A DNA stretch of 64,000 nt from Rhabdophis nuchalis. Lineage: Eukaryota > Chordata > Lepidosauria > Squamata > Natricidae. The position numbers and the translations under genes were made by a program. Positions 12,036 to 27,700 of the stretch are shown piece by piece. Location of the stretch: positions 61,816,605-61,880,604 of the forward strand of contig CM077643.1 in NCBI GenBank assembly GCA_039707465.1. Direction: 5' to 3'. Every line of letters begins with the position of its first letter. Position 1 is the first letter of the stretch. The notes beneath the pieces were generated by a model. It worked only from the letters and a program-made list of their open reading frames with translations, did no database searches and had not been told where the DNA came from.

Positions 12036-12390
12036 TGAAAACCTTGCTTTTCACGGTTTGTAAATAAGGCAGAACATGCTGCCGTAGAGAGACACACTTT
12101 AGGGTGTTTCAGGTATCTTACAGCTTTCATTAATATTACCAATTATTACCAATTGGTAATATTACCAATTATTTGTCAGCTCTGCTTCTTGCACGTTTTA
12201 TCAAGATCTGCTGCCCCATTTTCCATTTACAGTTGCAGTTTACGCTGCAGTTTATCAATTCTGATATGGCAAGAATAGAAGCTGCCAGGTTCAGGCTGCT
12301 TGGGGAGGGAAGTAGCAGGAAACACATTATGTGGAGAACTATGGCCTATTTAAGATTCTTTGCATGTAGGAAAAGGAATGGAAGATGCAT

Positions 12391-12416
12391 CTCTCTTTCT
12401 CTCTCTCTCTCTCTCC
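12391..12416. repeat. (CT)n microsatellite
   Basis: TCTCTCTTTCTCTCTCTCTC run; a further CT-rich tract lies at 12622-12668. Confidence 0.9.
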
Positions 12417-13045
12417 AAAAATAACATGATTAGGACAAATCACTATTTTTATTCCCCTTTTTAAACTTGTTCATCTGTATGCAAACCCAAAGTTTTTTTA
12501 TATTGATCCTTCATCCACAGAAAATAACCCTACTTGATCCTGAATCTAAAATAAGTGAAAACGCAGAAAATAGAGACGTTTCTGCATAACAACCACTGGG
12601 ATTGTTAAGAAATATATATATCTTTCTGTTTCTCTCTCCCTCTCTCCTTTTTCCTCTCCTCTCTCCTGCTGCCATTCTCTCTTAATGTTGTCAGAGTCAC
12701 GTCCTGAAGTCAACTGTTAGGGCTGCAAACCAGTCCTAAGTGGAATAGAGCAATGACACCAGCAAAGTAGGACACTGAGGCAGTGAGGCTGTTCATCATA
12801 ATATCCCTCGATATTTTGCACAAATAGGACCTGTTGCTATAACAACGTAGGAAGAAGGTTGAAGCTTTTCCACACTCTCCTTTGGCTGGGATATGATAAT
12901 ATATGTGGCAGCAATGTCATTAGCACAGTTTCCATGTTCTGCTCACTTTGCTGGAGGCTTTTTTTGGGGGGTGGGGGAAGAAGAGACATTTTAATCTTAC
13001 CATTGTGACACAACCTGGCAGTGAAAACACTGTTGACTAAATTAC

Positions 13046-13135
13046 AATACAATAGCAGAGTTGGAAGGGACCTTGTAGGTCTTCTAGTCCAACCCCCTGC
13101 ATGGGCAGGAATCTTATACCATTTCAGACAAATTT
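13046..13135 (-). mobile_element. CR1 LINE 3' end
   Basis: AGCAGAGTTGGAAGGGACC and CTTCTAGTCCAACCCCCTGC form the reverse complement of the conserved CR1 3' end. It continues into the block also present at 19062-19408. Confidence 0.8.
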
Positions 13136-13589
13136 ATGCTGTAGGAAATGCCTTGCAATGACCTTATGGTATAAATCAAAATTAGCAAAGAGATTTAATT
13201 GGTTTGATGATTGGAAGTACCTAATGGGAAACGGAAGGGGGGAAAACTTTATTTCACAGAAGACAGAAATGCATTTAGAAGGGGTTTAGCATTATTTCTG
13301 CCTGTTTTATGAAGTGAGAGATTAGAAGTCCCTGGGTAAGGAATTGAAAGTTTATTTCAAGTTCATTTTTATCTTCTTCCCTTCACGTTTTCTTAGAAAT
13401 GCATAATTTGTTTTGCTAGGGTGGGGGAAATTGTACCACAAAGGAAAACAAGGAGCAAAAATAAATTTAATTCTGAGGAAGATTCATTTGAACAACTGGT
13501 TACAATACATTAGGAAAGTCTTACTGGATGGAGCCAAAAACATAGGTGTTTAGACCTATGCCTAATGCACACAACCAAGTTAAAGACCG

Positions 13590-13800
13590 AATACTAAATT
13601 GTTTTATTGGATTTTAAGGGTTAATTTTTAGGGGATTTTAACGCAGGGTATTATATATTTAATTGGTTTTTAGTACTTATTTATTATGATGTTGTATATT
13701 TTATTCTATTTCCCTGTGCACCGCCCTGAGTCCCTGCGGGGAGAGTGGCGCGGTTTTTATAAATCTAATAATATAAATAAATAAATAAATAAATAAATAA
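13590..13800 (+). mobile_element. L2-like LINE 3' end with AATA repeat tail
   Basis: Contains TTCCCTGTGCACCGCCCTGA and the GGGGAGAGTGGCGCGG hairpin block, then an (AATA)n tail at 13772-13800. Confidence 0.8.
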
Positions 13801-14169
13801 TCCCCACTAGCCATTCCCACAAGCTTATCAGAAGCAAAGTAAATGGGAGTTTGGAAACCAAAGTCGAGGCACCTTTGGTTCTTCCTCTCTTTTTCCCTTT
13901 TTGCTCTTTCCTCCATATTTTCTTTCCTCACCCAGAAAGCTTCTGGTAGTTTGCAACCAAAGGAAACAAACAGGGAAGGTTTCCATGGAAGTTTTGACTA
14001 CAAAGAAGAGTTGTGAGGGAGGTCTCCAAGCAACATAGAAAATGAGGGAAACATTACCATGATCTGCAAAATATGTGCAATGTTTGTCTTCAAGGTCCCA
14101 AATTACTACTCCTGTAAATGAAAGCTTGTCTTCTTACTGACAGAGAAAGTGAAGGGATCCAGCAGAAGC

Positions 14170-14400
14170 TTGGTTGCTTGCTTGCAGGTGTTTCGTTATG
14201 TAACTAGATTAACATCATCAGTGCTAGGGAATATGGGATTTGCTCCCTGTTTATAGAGTAGTTTGCCTTGCTACTGTTGGTGTAGACTGTTTCTTGATTA
14301 GGGTATTTTCTATTTAATTGTTTGTCTGTTGTTAATCCCTGCTTATCTAGGTGTAGGCTCCTGGAAAGGATGTGTTCTGCTCTTTTTGTTTCCTTCTTAG
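14170..14400. repeat. Unidentified retroelement-like fragment
   Basis: GTGTTTCGTTATGTAACTAG and ACATCATCAGTGCTAGGG recall a repeat common in squamate genomes, possibly a LINE- or Penelope-type 3' region. Assignment is weak. Confidence 0.3.
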
Positions 14401-14415
14401 CTTTTTTGTCTTTTT

Positions 14416-14590
14416 TGCATATGTGTAAATATGTAAATACATTTGTAAAATGTGTAAATCATTTGTACTTGTGTAAACATTTGTAAATGTGTAAACATTT
14501 GTGAAATATATATGTTAATCATTTGTACTTATGCAAATGTTTGTAAATGTGTAAACATTTGTAAAATGTACAAATATGTAAACACATAGA
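14416..14590. repeat. Minisatellite of TGTAAACATTTGTAAA units
   Basis: Imperfect tandem copies of a roughly 18-bp unit such as AAACATTTGTAAATGTGT, within a higher-order unit containing ATCATTTGTACTT. Confidence 0.82.
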
Positions 14591-14591
14591 G

Positions 14592-14880
14592 ATATTTACA
14601 CACCATGCAGATCATCTAGTCCACGTCCCTTCCCAATGCAGGATTGCACTACAATAGCAGGTACCTATCCAAACTTCATTTAAACACATCCATTAAAGAA
14701 AATAATATTACCATTGAAGGCAGTCTATTCTACTGTTAAAAGCTCTATATGGATAATTTTTTCTTATCTTCAAAGAAGTATATATCCTCAAAATTTAAGC
14801 CCGTTATTTCTTGGTTTGTCTTAAGCAATTTTTATATAATTTCTTTGCTCTGGATAGTCAGAAATTTCTCTTTTACCTTC
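14592..14880 (-). mobile_element. CR1-like LINE relic
   Basis: ATCATCTAGTCCACGTCCC and GGCAGTCTATTCTACTGTT resemble diverged CR1 3' sequence. Assignment is tentative. Confidence 0.4.
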
Positions 14881-17368
14881 ACTAATTCTGTCAACCTTGC
14901 TTCATAAATAATTGAATCAAAACATTTTTATATGAATTCATTTCTTTATAAATAATCTTTTGTTTAAGCCATGTAACTGAAGCAAATCTCTTTCTGAATA
15001 GATAATTATTAGTCACCGGTCCAATTCATTCTTGAGTCTCCACGTAGCCCAATTAGTTTCTGTGTACATTCATCTCATTCATATCTCATTCATCATGTTG
15101 CCTGGCAGAACAAATCTTTTTCTCGAATCACTTAGAACGTTGCACTTTCTTTCCTCCCAAATATCTGGTTCTTCCTAATCACTGTTAAACGGAGCGTAAT
15201 AGGCAGCTATTATCAACTGAAGCTTCCTACTTCCTTGCACATCCAAAACCACCGAGGTGATACGAATTTATTCTTTCTGACATAGTTTTTAGCCCTTTCA
15301 TTCATAATTAAACCTACTCTTTCACTTCACTGCATGTGTCCACCAACTGCAATGAGTACCAGTTTGGATTTCTGAATTGATGCCACACATGGCATTGTCC
15401 TTGAAAAACACCTAGAAGCTTCAAGTTTGTCTGGACCAAGGAATCTAAAATGACACAAGGAGTTACTTCTGAGTAGTTTATTGTTGGTTGCCTATGAACA
15501 GAAATCTGACTAAAGCAACCATCCGCACAATTGTTAGGCCATCGCCATCACCACTCCACAATTCATAGAGCTTCTGGATGTTCTTCAGGAGCAGCCCCAT
15601 TGCACTGGCCTCCAATCTGGTTTTACTTGATTTTTAAATATTCCCTTCATCGCTTAGAATTATTACTGTGAAATGGACGACTATATAAACTGCTTAAATC
15701 AACACTCCGTAAGATTAGCTTTTAATTCTGAAACAAATTGCTTTATGGAATTTTGAAAGCCGATCACAAAAGTCAAGACTTGCATTAAGAATCATGACAT
15801 TTCCATATTTGACATAGTATTTCTTGGAGTACTAGATGCTATAAACAAGGGATTACTGAGGATTCCATCATTTTTGGGAAAGCTTTTATTCAAATTCCAT
15901 CCATCCAAATGCAACGTTCTATACAAGAGTGCACAAGAAATTTCTGCTCTGATTGATGAAAATCCTCATTCAATTTCTTCTTCTTACAAACACTTGAATC
16001 GTTCCAAAATGTTTTGAAAAAGCTTGAAGTTGAAATAAGCCAATAATTTTTTCCAATGGATATTTTTTCTGCTGATGGACATGGCATAGAATATAGAACC
16101 TATGGCTGTAAGTGGAATACAATATAAGGATTGTGGATAGTAAAACAAAGAAAGATCTGGTCATAATGAATGGGTGGTGAATGTGTGAATGAAGATGAAA
16201 TAAATACAACCATGCATTTGGTGATAGAAACTGAATTAAGGTGAAGCTGCAAAAGAAATACATGAAGAAGAATGAATGGGTCAAATGTGATTGAAGGTAA
16301 TGGGATGGATTCTCAGGAGTACATTCCAGAGGAGTAAGAGGCAACTCAGTTCAGACAGTTTGTGTGATAGAAAGACAGTGACAACAGCCCCTCCCTAGTA
16401 GTTATCGGAATATATGCTTGATTTAGATGAGTGCGCTACAGTTTGGCAAGGCTTTGTCTATAGGTGTGGAACAATAAAGAAATCTGCTTGGAAGAATCAC
16501 CATGTCTCTTTCTTGATTTTTGGGATCTGATATGAAGAGATAGACTGAGACAGTTATGTAGAATGAGATTAACGAGATCTGAAAAAGGTAGCAGCGAGAA
16601 GTTTAAAGAACAAAAGGCAATACATGAAGTAGAATGTGGACTTGGTCACAGAAGAGGATACCAAGTTATGAAGAGGTAGAATGAATTGGGCATAAACCCA
16701 ATTTAAATTCATTATTGCCCCTTATCTTTCATCATTTCTTATTCTCTTTCAAAGATCTGTGTAACATTGAGTGAGCTACATTTATATGCACTGTTGTGAA
16801 AAATCTGGCTTGCCCCAAATCCCTTTCAATAGATTTCATAGTGTGGAAGATCCATCTCTGATCTGGGAATAAATCAGTTAAATAAATTCTTCTCTGGATC
16901 CACAGCAATATGATACGTATTTTTCTGTTCATATGGGAAATAAGGGATTTATGACAAAAAACCTTCCTTCAAAGACACTGTTTGTACATTGCCAAATCAT
17001 AATGTGTTTCGGTTTAGCACATTGCAGGACTTAAGCCAGGGGTGTCAAACTCAAAGCCCGGGGGCTAGATTCGGCGGGCCCAACCTGGAAACTGCAAAGG
17101 ACCAGCCTGCGGTACCTCTGCCAGTGAAAACGGAGCTCAAGAGGCCCACCCGGGCTCCGTTTTAGGCCATAACAGCCTCCTGCAGCCCTCTGCCAATGAA
17201 AATGGAGCCCAGGGCCATTGCAGTCGAAAATGGAGCCTTGATGAGTGACATCGATCTGGCCATGCCCCCTGCCACACACCCCAGACCCTTAAGGTCAAAC
17301 ATAACTCTGATGCAGCCCTCAATGAAATTGAGCTTGACACCTCTGACTTAAACTATCTGGGCTTAGAC
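14881..17368. other. Repeat-poor, no gene recognised
   Basis: AT-rich single-copy-looking DNA. Short open frames have no family features. 17036-17345 is richer in GC with a hAT-like GGGGTGTCAAACTCAAAGC start and ..GACACCTCTG end, probably one more hAT relic. Confidence 0.4.
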
Positions 17369-17503
17369 CAGGGGTCCCCAACCTTTGCAACTTTAAGTCT
17401 GAAGGACTTCAGCTCCCAGAATTCTCCAGCCAGCAAAGCTGGCTGGAGAATTCTGGGAGCTGAAGTCCTTCAGACTTAATGTTACAAAGGTTGGGGACCC
17501 TTG
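17369..17503. mobile_element. Palindromic hAT MITE, 135 bp
   Basis: Two arms of about 65 bp are near-perfect reverse complements (AACTTTAAGTCTGAAGGACT.. and its complement) around GCCAGCAAAGCTGGC. Flanks GCTTAGAC and TTTTAAAC share 5 of 8 bases. Confidence 0.85.
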
Positions 17504-17511
17504 TTTTAAAC

Positions 17512-19061
17512 AATAATCTCCACCCTGAACTAAACTATTCTTCTGTTGAAAGACGAATGACGACAGAAAATATAGATTCTGGCTAGTTCCAATGTTATTC
17601 TGAAGACTTTTTGCCATTTGGCTGCATATTACCAGAGTAACTTTTACATTTGGGTCTTTTCCCAGTCAGTTTGCGTTTGATAAATCACTATAACAAAGGC
17701 ACAGCATTTTCTCCTCCACAATAGCCTTGAATGGGATCTTCAGAACTCCTGAAAGTTGTATTGTGATTTGCAACGTGACAGAAATGGAAAGACATAAATA
17801 ATTGTATTATTTTAACTTAAATCCATTTCAGTATTTGACACTCTGCCCTCTATGTTTTGGAGAAATGTCAAAGCACAAAAAGTGGCTTTTGTCTTTAAAG
17901 AAAGCTGGACTTCTCTTGAGAACATGAAACTCTTCATTTGATTGTAACATTAAATCTTTTATCAGAATTTTTTTCTTTGCAAGTGAAAATTACCTTTGTC
18001 ACTAATTATTCAGGCTTCAAGATAGCAGCTTGGCTGCGTTTAACATCTAGAGGGATTTCATACGTTTCTGTGCTGATCTGAAATCTTCTACAAAGCTCAG
18101 TGTTCCCAGATCAACATTTGAGAGCTATGTTGATTTATTTTTGTCAGCTTTAATGTTTTTGAAAGGCTGAAAGTCTATTTCCTTACTATGGCGACCCTTG
18201 CCTGATTCTTCTTCATGACTCCAAGTCCTAAAGGTAGCAGCTCAGACAAAAGTGATTAGAGATGAAACTGACTAGACCTTCCCTCTTCGCTGCACAGTTT
18301 GTAGTGGATTATTTGGAGATGGGGTAACACTTTTCATCCCCATCTCATTTCATTTCAAACGAAGATCAGACAGTCATTTGTCAATCATGTGCCCACATTG
18401 GGATGTGAAAACAGTGGCCGTGTTCTAGTACCAATATCCAACCCTTTTCATGATTAATGGAAAGTATTAACATTTACAAACATTACTTTAATGTTTTTTT
18501 AAAAGCACAAGTTATCTATTTAACAAAGGCATTTGCAACCTACCCAGTCAATAACAATAATTACATCAATAGTGAAGACTATAAAGAAGAAACATTGCAG
18601 TACCACTCAGTCATAAATATATAAGTTGTTTTTCAAAACCCAAATAGAAAGAAAACTTCTGGATTTTTCTCCCCTATTCAGAACCCCCATCTAACAAGAC
18701 TATCTTACAGGAATAAAAGTATCAGTAGACCAATTTATATAAGAAAAAATGTACAATTGAAGGTGTTTCCAAAAGAACCAACTAGTATAAGAAAGTGGTT
18801 AAAGCAAGAATATATAAACTATTCCATCAAAGATTACGAGTTTATTATAATCTTGTCAATTAAGATGACAATATCACTTATTTATTATTCTAATTATCAA
18901 TATGTAAACTTCATCTTTACTTCATTCTGTAGCTTCTCATATCTTTTTCCTACTGTCATGCAAGCAGACAATCTACCTGACCTAAGACATGTTTAGAATA
19001 GAACGTAATTGTTGGCCTTCATTATTTTCAGTTCTGACCATTCAATTCTCAGTCTTTGAAT
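17512..19061. other. Repeat-poor, no gene recognised
   Basis: AT-rich and without recognised transposons. It may be distal 3'UTR or downstream DNA of C14orf132. 19458-19566 has a degraded CAGGGTTTCTCAACC hAT-like end; 19567-20209 shows nothing. Confidence 0.4.
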
Positions 19062-19408
19062 CAATACAATAGCAGAGTTGGAAGGGACCTTGGAGGTCAT
19101 TTAGTCCAACTCCCTGCCTAGGCAGGAAGCCCTATACCATTTCAGACAAATGGCTATCCAACATCTTCTTGAAGACTTGCAGTGTTGGGGCATTCACAAC
19201 TTCTGGAGACAAGCTGTTCCACTGGTTAATTGTTCTGTCAGGAAATTTCTGCTCAGTTCCAAGTTGTTTCTCTCCTTGATTAGTTTCCACCCATTGCTTC
19301 TTGTTCTGCCCTCAGGTGCTTTGGAGAATAGTTTGACTCACTCTTTTTTGTGGCAACCCCTGAGATATTGGAACACTGCTATCATGTCTCCCCTATTCCG
19401 AATCAGAT
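19062..19408 (-). mobile_element. CR1 LINE 3' fragment
   Basis: Begins with AGCAGAGTTGGAAGGGACC (the 3' end in reverse complement). It continues through AAATGGCTATCCAACATCTT and TTCCACTGGTTAATTGTTCT to GTCTCCCCTATTC. The open frames here are shadows of the LINE. Confidence 0.85.
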
Positions 19409-20217
19409 AGATTTAAAACCAAGTGTCTTGCTTAAAGACAACAAAATTCTCTTATACCAGGGTTTCTCAACCATGGGAACTTTAAGAAACATGAACCTCA
19501 ACTTCTTTCTAGAATTATGGGAGTTGAAATCCACATGACTTAAAGATGCCAAGGGAAACTACTCTGCTCTATTCTACACAATCAGGAACTATACAAAATA
19601 ACCTTTTCCTCAGATAAAATGTTAAAAACCACTTCCAAGTTAACCTGGGAAGCCTGACGCTTGTGTTACATTATGTTAGCAACTCAACTATACATAGGAC
19701 TTATTAGGACTTAATTTTCATTCTTTGTTACATCCCTTTCCTTTCGTTATCCTGGATAATTTCTACACTATACCAGGCTAATATCTCACTCATCTCCAAT
19801 TTCACCTGTGATTTATTCATGGATATCCTCCTATTTGCTTTACCTCCAGATCAGTAATAAGGCTTGAATCAATGGCAAATGAAGGAGACTGATTTGGTCC
19901 TGCTGTTGGGCTTATACTTGACAATGGCAGTGCAATTGTCAGTGCAGTGCAGATAAACTCCTGATGGTCTTATTTGACAGTGGCAGTGCAGTGCTCCAAT
20001 TAGATGGAACTTACTGGTAGAGATATTATTTTAATTAACTATAGTATCTGGTGTAATGCTCATAAAAAATTTAAATGGTAGTTTCAGTACCCAGTCTCTT
20101 GATTCTTATGGACATTCTTAAAAATTATTAAAGGCAAAATATTTAACACCGGTCCAATAAAATACCAGGTTTCTAACAAAACCAGTGTCAAGAATTTTCA
20201 TTTGGCGTGCCCTAAAG

Positions 20218-20339
20218 CAGGGGTCTCCAACCTTTGCAACTTTAAGTCTGAAGGACTTCAGCTCCCAGAATTCTCCAGCCAGCAATTCTGGGAGCTAAAG
20301 TCCTTCAGACTTAAGAGTTGCAAAGGTTGGGGACCCCTG
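20218..20339. mobile_element. Palindromic hAT MITE, 122 bp
   Basis: Same family as 17369. Arms meet at CCAGCCAGCAATTCTGG; flanks CCCTAAAG and CTCTAAAG (7 of 8). Confidence 0.88.
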
Positions 20340-20347
20340 CTCTAAAG

Positions 20348-21924
20348 TATACATTTTAGGATTACTCTACTTGTCTGAATGTCTGCTGCCCTAAAATGCT
20401 TAAGAAAAGCAGGAAGGATATGTTTGCAAAACAGTGGCATGTTGTGCAAAGCTTCATAAACATGTGAACGATTACCACCAGGTTGCACAAGAACAGCAAG
20501 AGAGAATACACGCAGTCTTGCAAAATAGCTTTAGTATAAATAAATGATCTATCCACCTACTATAGAACTACCCACATTATAAATTTACATCAAAATTGTT
20601 AACACAGAACATTGCAACTTTGTATACAAGATGCATTTTTATAAACAGCTTTGATTCTAAAGTTGTTGTTAAGATGGATTAGAAAATGCAAAGCAGCAAC
20701 AGTTTATTACATCACACACCACCTGTTCAGAGTTCATCAAAACAAATGTTTCTTATTTATATTACTAAGGTTTCCAACATAATGTATGATATTTTCCCTT
20801 CTATTTAAAATGAATTCACATTGTTTTATAAAAAAGATTTAAGTTTGTAATTGTTATCAGGAATGTCTGAAGAAGGCAGTGACCTAGCCTCAGCTGGCAA
20901 GGGCAAAACTACTTCTGTGTTGTTGCCAAAAAATACAAAGATATGCCATGAAGCCACCTGGTGTCAAACTCAGCTCAAGAAAGAATGCACTTTTACAGAT
21001 TACAGTCTTAATGCACAAGAGGACACCATGGTTTTAAAATGTTTGAGAAAAATGGGATCCATCCAGTTGATGTAAAGAGCAGAACAAAATTAACGCAGGG
21101 TATAGGATTTGAATTAAACTTCTTCATCCTAACCCTAACCCTAACCAGTCTTGTGTTAAGACTATTCCTTACTAGAGGTATTTAAGCAGAAGTTAAATGA
21201 CTATTTATTTGGGTACTGTTAGTAGCAAGATTCTTGCACTGAGTTAGGGGTTACAAAAGATGGCATCCCATTCATCTCCATTTGAAATGACAGCAAATCT
21301 CATCACTATGATTCATATTAAAAACTAGGTCCTTCTTGAACAATAATTGACACAAGGGATATAATCACATACCTGCAGTAATAATTTTGGTTTCCTCATA
21401 GTAAAGTATATTACAGTGCTGCCATCTTTCTATTCTGTACTATAGAATTATGAACAATTATATATTTATTAAAAAAACAAACCAACACTGACCTGTGGTA
21501 ACTACTCGGTCAGCTTGGATTTCTCAAGAAAAAAAGCCTTGTCAAACTTTCATTTCTTCAATCAGGAAACTTCCTGGATATACCGTATTTCCTCCTCTGC
21601 CTCATTTCATCCAATCTAGCTGGATTGATGACTCTCAAAAGCGCAATGCTTTGGAAGAACCCGGGCAGTCAGTGTGGTCAGGAAGAGAAAGGATGAGAAA
21701 GTTTCTACTCTCTTCCACAAACAGATCTTTGGTTCAGACATTTTTGGAGGAGCAACTAACATTCACAGAATGAGAACCAGCAATTCATGAGACGACGTGG
21801 AGATGGAATCTTGTTTTCCAGGATAACTACACATGTTCCACAAGGTTACTTTCTATCCCTCTTTCTAAAATATTGTCAATTCTATGCTAGTCTTCTAGTT
21901 AATTCTAGTCTTTTCTTTATCCAT
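20348..21924. other. Repeat-poor, no gene recognised
   Basis: Only the telomere-like repeat at 21128 stands out. TTTATT words (AATAAA on the minus strand) at about 21204 and 21466 are possible but unproven polyadenylation signals. Confidence 0.4.
21128..21146. repeat. Interstitial telomere-like CCCTAA repeat
   Basis: CCTAACCCTAACCCTAACC, about three units of the vertebrate telomere repeat. Confidence 0.85.
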
Positions 21925-22205
21925 AGAGGATAAAGAACGACCACGGACCTCCGCTCCTTCCGTCTGAAATTAAAAACATATTTTTTCTGCTTGGCCGGTC
22001 TGGGGTAGTCTCTCTCTATGGGGTTTTAGTGTATAGTGGGAATTTTAGTTTAATTTGGGTATTTTAGCACAGGTATTATTTAATTTGTTTTTTAAGATGT
22101 TCTTGATTGTATATGTATGGTTTTTAGTTTCCCTGTGCACCGCTCCGAGTCCCTACGGGGAGAGGAGCGGTCAAGAAATTAAACTATTATTATTATTATT
22201 ATTAT
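21925..22205 (+). mobile_element. L2-like LINE 3' end including the end of the RT frame
   Basis: The start encodes the family C-terminus (RTTTDLRSFRLKLKTYFFCL, then AGLG and a stop near 22008). It is followed by the CCTGTGCACCGCTCCGAG block and an ATT repeat tail. Confidence 0.85.
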
Positions 22206-22236
22206 ATTTCAAACTTTTAAAGAGAAAAAGAAAGTA

Positions 22237-22530
22237 CAGGTAGTTCTCTACTTATAACGCTTCATTTAGTGACTGTCCGAGGTTACAATGGCACTGAAAA
22301 AAGTGACATGACTGTGTTTCACACTTAGGATCATTGCAGCATCCCCTTGGTCATTTGGTCAAAATTTGGATGCTTGACAACTGGCATATATTTAGAACGC
22401 TGGGATGACCTTCTGCAACCTTCTGACAAGCAAAGTCAGTGGGGAGGTCAGATTCATTTAACAACCATGTTACTAGCTTAACAACTGCAGTGATTCACTT
22501 AACAACTGTTGCAAAAAGGTCATGTGTCGT
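22237..22530. mobile_element. Mariner/Tigger-like MITE, right end lost
   Basis: Starts at a TA with CAGGTAGTTCTCTACTTATA. Body shared with 7287 (ACAACTGCAGTGATTCACTT). It stops near 22530 without the matching terminal repeat. Confidence 0.78.
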
Positions 22531-22639
22531 AAGAAGACTATTCTTAAATTAAAAGTGAGACATTTTGCTGGCAAAATCAGAATGAGCAGCTGGAAAGGAA
22601 AAAAAGGAGTGTAATTTGCTATATTCCATGCAGAAATGA

Positions 22640-22842
22640 TTTGTTGTTTCATAGGGTTTTAAGGGTTTTAATAGTGATTTTAGCACAGGGGTTAATTTAA
22701 TTTGATTTTAACATTTTGTATTTGTATATTGTTGTATTTTTGGATTTTTAAATTGCCTGTGCACCGCCCCGAGTCCCCATGGGGGAGAGGGTGCGGTCTA
22801 TAAATTAATAAATTATTAAATTATTATTATTATTATAGTATA
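22640..22842 (+). mobile_element. L2-like LINE 3' end
   Basis: Carries the shared 3'UTR with GTTAATTTAATTTGATTTT, the CCTGTGCACCGCCCCGAG block and an ATT repeat tail. Confidence 0.8.
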
Positions 22843-24159
22843 TGCAAAAATAGGCAAATAGGCAAAAATAAGATATGGCAGAACTGTGGGACATTTTATA
22901 TGGGATTATATGAAGGGAAAGGAGAAAGGTTTGGTACCATCATATGATGGTTTAGATATTGGATTAGGACCCCGTTCAAGTCCTTCTTCAAAAGAAACTT
23001 ATCAGATAACCTTAAGCTAGTATTTCTTAGCACTCCAGTTAAAAGTTCTTAGTTAGCTTATTTCTCAGGGCTGTGGTTGTAATAAAACTTGGAAAAGGAG
23101 TTTCCTTAAATTTCAGGAGGAAAAACAGATTATAAATGAATTAAGATAAACAAAAAAGATCCATTATGTTATGAAGGAAACCAAAATTACACATAAATAT
23201 TTTGATTAAAAAGTTTCTGAAAAAGATCAAAAATATCCATTTAACAATACATCTCCATAAAGTTGGCAAAAGGAGAACAGATTTTATAGCATACAGTTAT
23301 AGAATATTTCCAATAAGGTTCTTGGTCTTAAGAAAGATTGGTACACCCTAATTTGCACCATAAACTCGAGGTGAGATAACTTTTGGAGTTGCAATTGGTT
23401 ACCTCTACATTTCTTTTCTCAAGCCTTCCAAGCCTATTCCAATTGGATAGTTCAAATTTAGTAGTTTGGTTTCCAACTGCTTAAAAACAGATAGGTAAAT
23501 TATAACACTCTCCAAAGGAGATTCTTAATCCATCCATTTTGCAAAATTGGCCTGTCCAAATGAGGACTTCTAACTCCGAGGGGTGTTTGCAATCTCAGAC
23601 ATGTAGATATTTTTAGGACTCCTCGCATTTTTTTTTCCTCCCAGAGAGAAAGCTTTGAAAAATTAAATCTGCCCTACAATCGGAATCTATCCATCTATGA
23701 AATTTCTGTGAATAATGTACATTTCACTTGTGAGGCTCTGCACCACAGTACTTAAGAGTAAACACCCGGACCATTTTTCCCTAGTAGACTTCAAAATGAA
23801 TTGAAATTTCATTTGCTCTGTGTCTTGAGAGAGCAATAGAATCATACTGCCGTCTGCCACAGAATGTAACAACTGGGGTGGGGGGGCACTTACACTAAAA
23901 CAAAAATAAAAAAAAGAGGTATCCAAAGGTTATTTAGGTAACCTATAGATTCACAATAGAGCCCTTGATGAACAAATCTGCTTTTCCACTTATATACATT
24001 GACCTTTCATGTAAGATCCATATTTAATTGGGTACGACATAAATTATGTTTCACCTCCACATAATTCATGAAAGTCCTCTTTGTAAAGGGTATTTTGGTG
24101 ATTTGGTTTGCCACTTGCTGTTAATTGGGACCTTAGATAAGAAATTACATCTACCTACC
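22843..24159 (-). other. Repeat-poor stretch downstream of C14orf132, candidate 3'UTR
   Basis: It lies 600-1900 bp after the host stop codon with no recognised transposon. By position it may be 3'UTR. A poly(A) site cannot be fixed. Confidence 0.35.
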
Positions 24160-24625
24160 AATATATAATAATAATAATAATTTAATATTTGTAAACCGCT
24201 CCCTCTCCCCATAGGGACTCGGGACGGTGCACAGGAAGAATAAAAAACAATAAATATATACAGACATTCTTTAAAAACAAATTAAACCTATACCTGTGCT
24301 AAAATTCCCCATTAAAACTAAGCTAAACTAAAATAGCATTCCCAATAATTAAATATAATAATAATAATACCCCAAAGACAGAGAGACTATCCTAGGCCGG
24401 CCAGACAGAAAAGATGTGTTTTTAATTTTAGACGGAAGGAGCGGAGGTCTGTGGTCGTCCTAATGTCGGGGGGAAGGTCATTCCAGAGGGCTGGGCCCGC
24501 CACAGAGAGAGCCCTTCCCCTGGGCGTCGCCCACTGACAAAGTCTAGTGGACGGCACCCGGAGAAGTCCCTCTCTGTGGGAGCGAATCGGCCGTGAGGAT
24601 GTATGAGGCAGGATCCGATCCCGCA
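24160..24625 (-). mobile_element. L2-like LINE 3' end just downstream of the C14orf132 stop
   Basis: On the minus strand it encodes the LINE C-terminus (RPIRSHREG.., GPALWNDLPP..) and the shared 3'UTR, ending in an ATT repeat. It starts only 134 bp after the host stop codon and has the same orientation, so it probably lies inside the host 3'UTR. Confidence 0.85.
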
Positions 24626-24758
24626 GATATGTATAAATATGTATAAAGATTTACATTTTATATAGGTATGTGCACATAATGTTACATACATACACATACA
24701 TCTGCTCTTAAGAATGATGGCAAAACAACTCGTCTCCCGGAGTTGTCTTCTTTACTTC

Positions 24759-27698
<2,940 letters not shown>

Positions 27699-27700
27699 TA

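Larger units (their letters stand above)
11566..13045. other. No gene recognised
   Basis: Holds the hairpin at 11967, a palindromic ATTACCAATTGGTAAT cluster at 12130-12176 and CT tracts. No host coding signal. 13136-13589 is similar. Confidence 0.45.

Noticed and set aside
12130..12176. Palindromic ATTACCAATT cluster as an operator-like site
   Set aside because: Short AT-rich local duplication; no supporting context in a vertebrate genome.
19150..19538. Plus-strand frames of 62-86 codons
   Set aside because: Antisense to a CR1 fragment.
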